This document shows positions 5,097-6,310 of a stretch of DNA of 6,310 nucleotides, piece after piece. The translations under genes were made by a program, and so were the position numbers. The notes below the pieces were generated by a model that was not told the origin of the DNA, did no database searches, and saw only the letters and a list, made by a program, of their open reading frames with translations. The number at the start of each line of letters is the position of its first letter. Position 1 is the stretch's first letter. The stretch lies in the NCBI GenBank assembly GCA_004555855.1, contig SFJQ01000091.1, positions 1 to 6,310 on the forward strand, written 5' to 3'. This DNA is from [Eubacterium] saphenum. Lineage in GTDB: Bacteria; Bacillota; Clostridia; Oscillospirales; Ruminococcaceae.

Positions 5097-5974
5097 CTCG
5101 TTCCCGCGGCAAATTCTCCGCAGTTGATGTCAAGAACAGGTCTTAGCGGCTGTATAAGCGAGTCCTCGTAACGCGCACGCCATTGAATGTCAATGCTGAT
5201 ATTTCCGTCCGCGCCTATTCCGTCAAGGCTGTCGCCGTTGTCAATCGGGAAATCGTTCTCGTACTGATAATCGAGAATGTTGTACACATATCTCACGACA
5301 GCGTTCGGGTCAAGATTTCGAAAATGCATCTGAACATCGGGCAGCGCGAGCGTGTACATTCCAAGGCTGTCGATAAGCATATCTCCCGTGCCCTGAATGT
5401 TGAAAAAACGCACGTTCACGGCGGCATTTATAAAACGCGCGCCCGCGTCCCACTGCCTGTCCGAAAGGAATTTTGCGGTCGGCGTGAGTTTTCCCGAACC
5501 CGTCACATAAATCGCTTCGCATGTCGGGTACATCTCAACCGCCGCGTCAAGCTGCGCGATGAAAAGCTCCGCCTGCTCGGTGTACGAAAGCGCGTCCGAA
5601 AGCATCGCGTGAACCAAAACCTCGTACTTCACCTCGTCCGCAAACTCCGCGCCGTTTTCCATATCCCAGAACTGCGAGCGCGTCAGCTCGTCAAGCTCCA
5701 TTTTGAACTCAAACGGCTGCATAAAACACGCAAGAACCGGCACGCCCTCCGGCTTGTCCTCGAACATTGCCTTGTACTTCAACACGGGAAACATCAGAAA
5801 ATCGGGCTTTTCGCTGATTTCTCCAAGCTCCCCGCAGTATTCCTCCACCGCAGCCTTCGCCTTTTCAAGCGAGCAAGCCTCGGGCTTCTCGCGGAAAAGC
5901 AGCTGCGCTATCAGCATCTGCGGACGATTTGGCGCTTTTTCGCTTAAATCCTGATTTAACACTTTGTCGCTCAT
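5090..5974 (-). CDS. DUF4261 domain-containing protein
   Basis: This is a soluble, acidic 294-residue protein without signal peptide or membrane helix. Its second half resembles the DUF4261 family as I remember it: R-F-x-N-x-x-x-N-x-R at about 183-192, then a D-S-L-G-M-Y-x-L-x-L-P-D-V-Q-x-H-F block, a Y-x-x-x-N-I-L-D-Y-Q-Y block, and G-D-S-L-D-G-I with RPVLDI near the C-terminus. The function of this family is unknown; it is found in scattered bacteria, and none of the visible conserved positions forms a recognisable catalytic motif. The frame is open to a TTG at 5998, but GAGG 5 nt before the ATG at 5974 favours the shorter form, which also avoids overlap with pgsA. It follows pgsA by 7 bp and is the last gene before the terminator. 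Confidence 0.85.
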   Translation of the reverse strand: MSDKVLNQDLSEKAPNRPQMLIAQLLFREKPEACSLEKAKAAVEEYCGELGEISEKPDFLMFPVLKYKAMFEDKPEGVPVLACFMQPFEFKMELDELTRSQFWDMENGAEFADEVKYEVLVHAMLSDALSYTEQAELFIAQLDAAVEMYPTCEAIYVTGSGKLTPTAKFLSDRQWDAGARFINAAVNVRFFNIQGTGDMLIDSLGMYTLALPDVQMHFRNLDPNAVVRYVYNILDYQYENDFPIDNGDSLDGIGADGNISIDIQWRARYEDSLIQPLRPVLDINCGEFAAGTRE

Positions 5975-5981
5975 CGTTTCC

Positions 5982-6310
5982 TCACTTTTTCGGGTCAATA
6001 TATTCGCGGTAATCGTAGAGATACTTTACGCCCGAAATCAGCGTAACCGCTGCCGTTAAATACATCAGAATGTCTGTAATTATCTGCACGGGAATGCTCA
6101 CAAAACTGCCTTCAAGCTCAACAAGAGTCCCGCCGTCAGTCACAACAAACGTGTTTGAATCAACAAGCAGTCCGAATGTCATCAGAATGTGCATTGCAAG
6201 TACCGCGATAATCGCAATCATCGTGAAAACGGTCTTGACTTTGCCCCAGATATTCGCGGGAATAACGGCGGTCTGGTTTCCGGAAATCGCAGCAAGCCGT
6301 ATTCCCGATA
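5982..6310 (-). CDS. pgsA: CDP-diacylglycerol--glycerol-3-phosphate 3-phosphatidyltransferase, C-terminal part (partial)
   Basis: This is an integral membrane enzyme that makes phosphatidylglycerol phosphate, the committed step to anionic phospholipids. The gene runs off the right edge; the in-frame codons from 6308 to the stop give the last 108 residues. They open with S-G-I-R-L-A-A and continue to PANIWGKVKTVFTM, matching the family's conserved S-G-x-R-x-x-A and A-x-x-x-G-K-x-K-T region, followed by a membrane helix (AIIAVLAMHILMTFGLL), an extracytoplasmic loop rich in D/T/E, and a last helix ending in YLTAAVTLISGVKYLYDYRE, the usual PgsA C-terminus. The catalytic D-x-x-D-G-x-x-A-R motif lies outside the window and could not be checked. 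An internal ATG at 6221 is not the true start, since homology extends upstream to the edge. The DUF4261 gene follows after 7 bp, probably in the same transcript. Confidence 0.9.
   Translation of the reverse strand, partial: SGIRLAAISGNQTAVIPANIWGKVKTVFTMIAIIAVLAMHILMTFGLLVDSNTFVVTDGGTLVELEGSFVSIPVQIITDILMYLTAAVTLISGVKYLYDYREYIDPKK

Noticed and set aside
5183..5947. 254-codon plus-strand frame opposite the DUF4261 gene
   Set aside because: H/R/V-rich mirror frame without domain or ribosome site.

Overview
The window looks like chromosomal DNA of a Gram-positive Clostridia bacterium, most likely an Oscillospiraceae/Ruminococcus-type gut organism. This is inferred from the strong GGAGG-type ribosome sites, AT-rich promoters with near-consensus boxes, a single-lipobox solute-binding lipoprotein and the gene content. 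It is not proven; no rRNA or other marker is present. No phage, transposase, CRISPR or tRNA signal was seen.

Layout. Positions 1-3766 hold a minus-strand transcription unit, read from right to left. It starts at a strong promoter (3820-3848), followed by a polar amino-acid binding lipoprotein, a 180-bp intercistronic gap with an elaborate predicted RNA fold, the ABC permease, the ABC ATPase (12-bp gap), a ten-TM EamA/DMT-type exporter whose start codon overlaps the ATPase stop (TAATG), and the first 24 codons of an RDD-type membrane protein cut by the window edge. The ABC genes form one importer. The overlap suggests the exporter is made with it, so uptake and efflux of related metabolites may be coordinated.

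Positions 3767-4183 form a divergent control region. Two promoters with 17-bp spacers and extended -10 elements fire outward. The rightward one drives aguB (N-carbamoylputrescine amidase, 4184-5056) through a leader of about 140 nt, in which 4070-4154 can close into a 16-bp helix around an internal domain. This is a candidate cis-regulatory RNA that I cannot match to a known class. A hairpin at 5061-5085 terminates both aguB and the convergent unit.

Positions 5090-6310, minus strand, hold the C-terminal part of pgsA (phosphatidylglycerophosphate synthase, cut by the window edge), followed 7 bp later by a DUF4261-family protein of unknown function.

The protein-coding genes are ordinary. The two items most worth a second look are non-coding: the structured intercistronic element between binding protein and permease (2890-2990, with a companion hairpin at 2860-2883) and the folded aguB leader.
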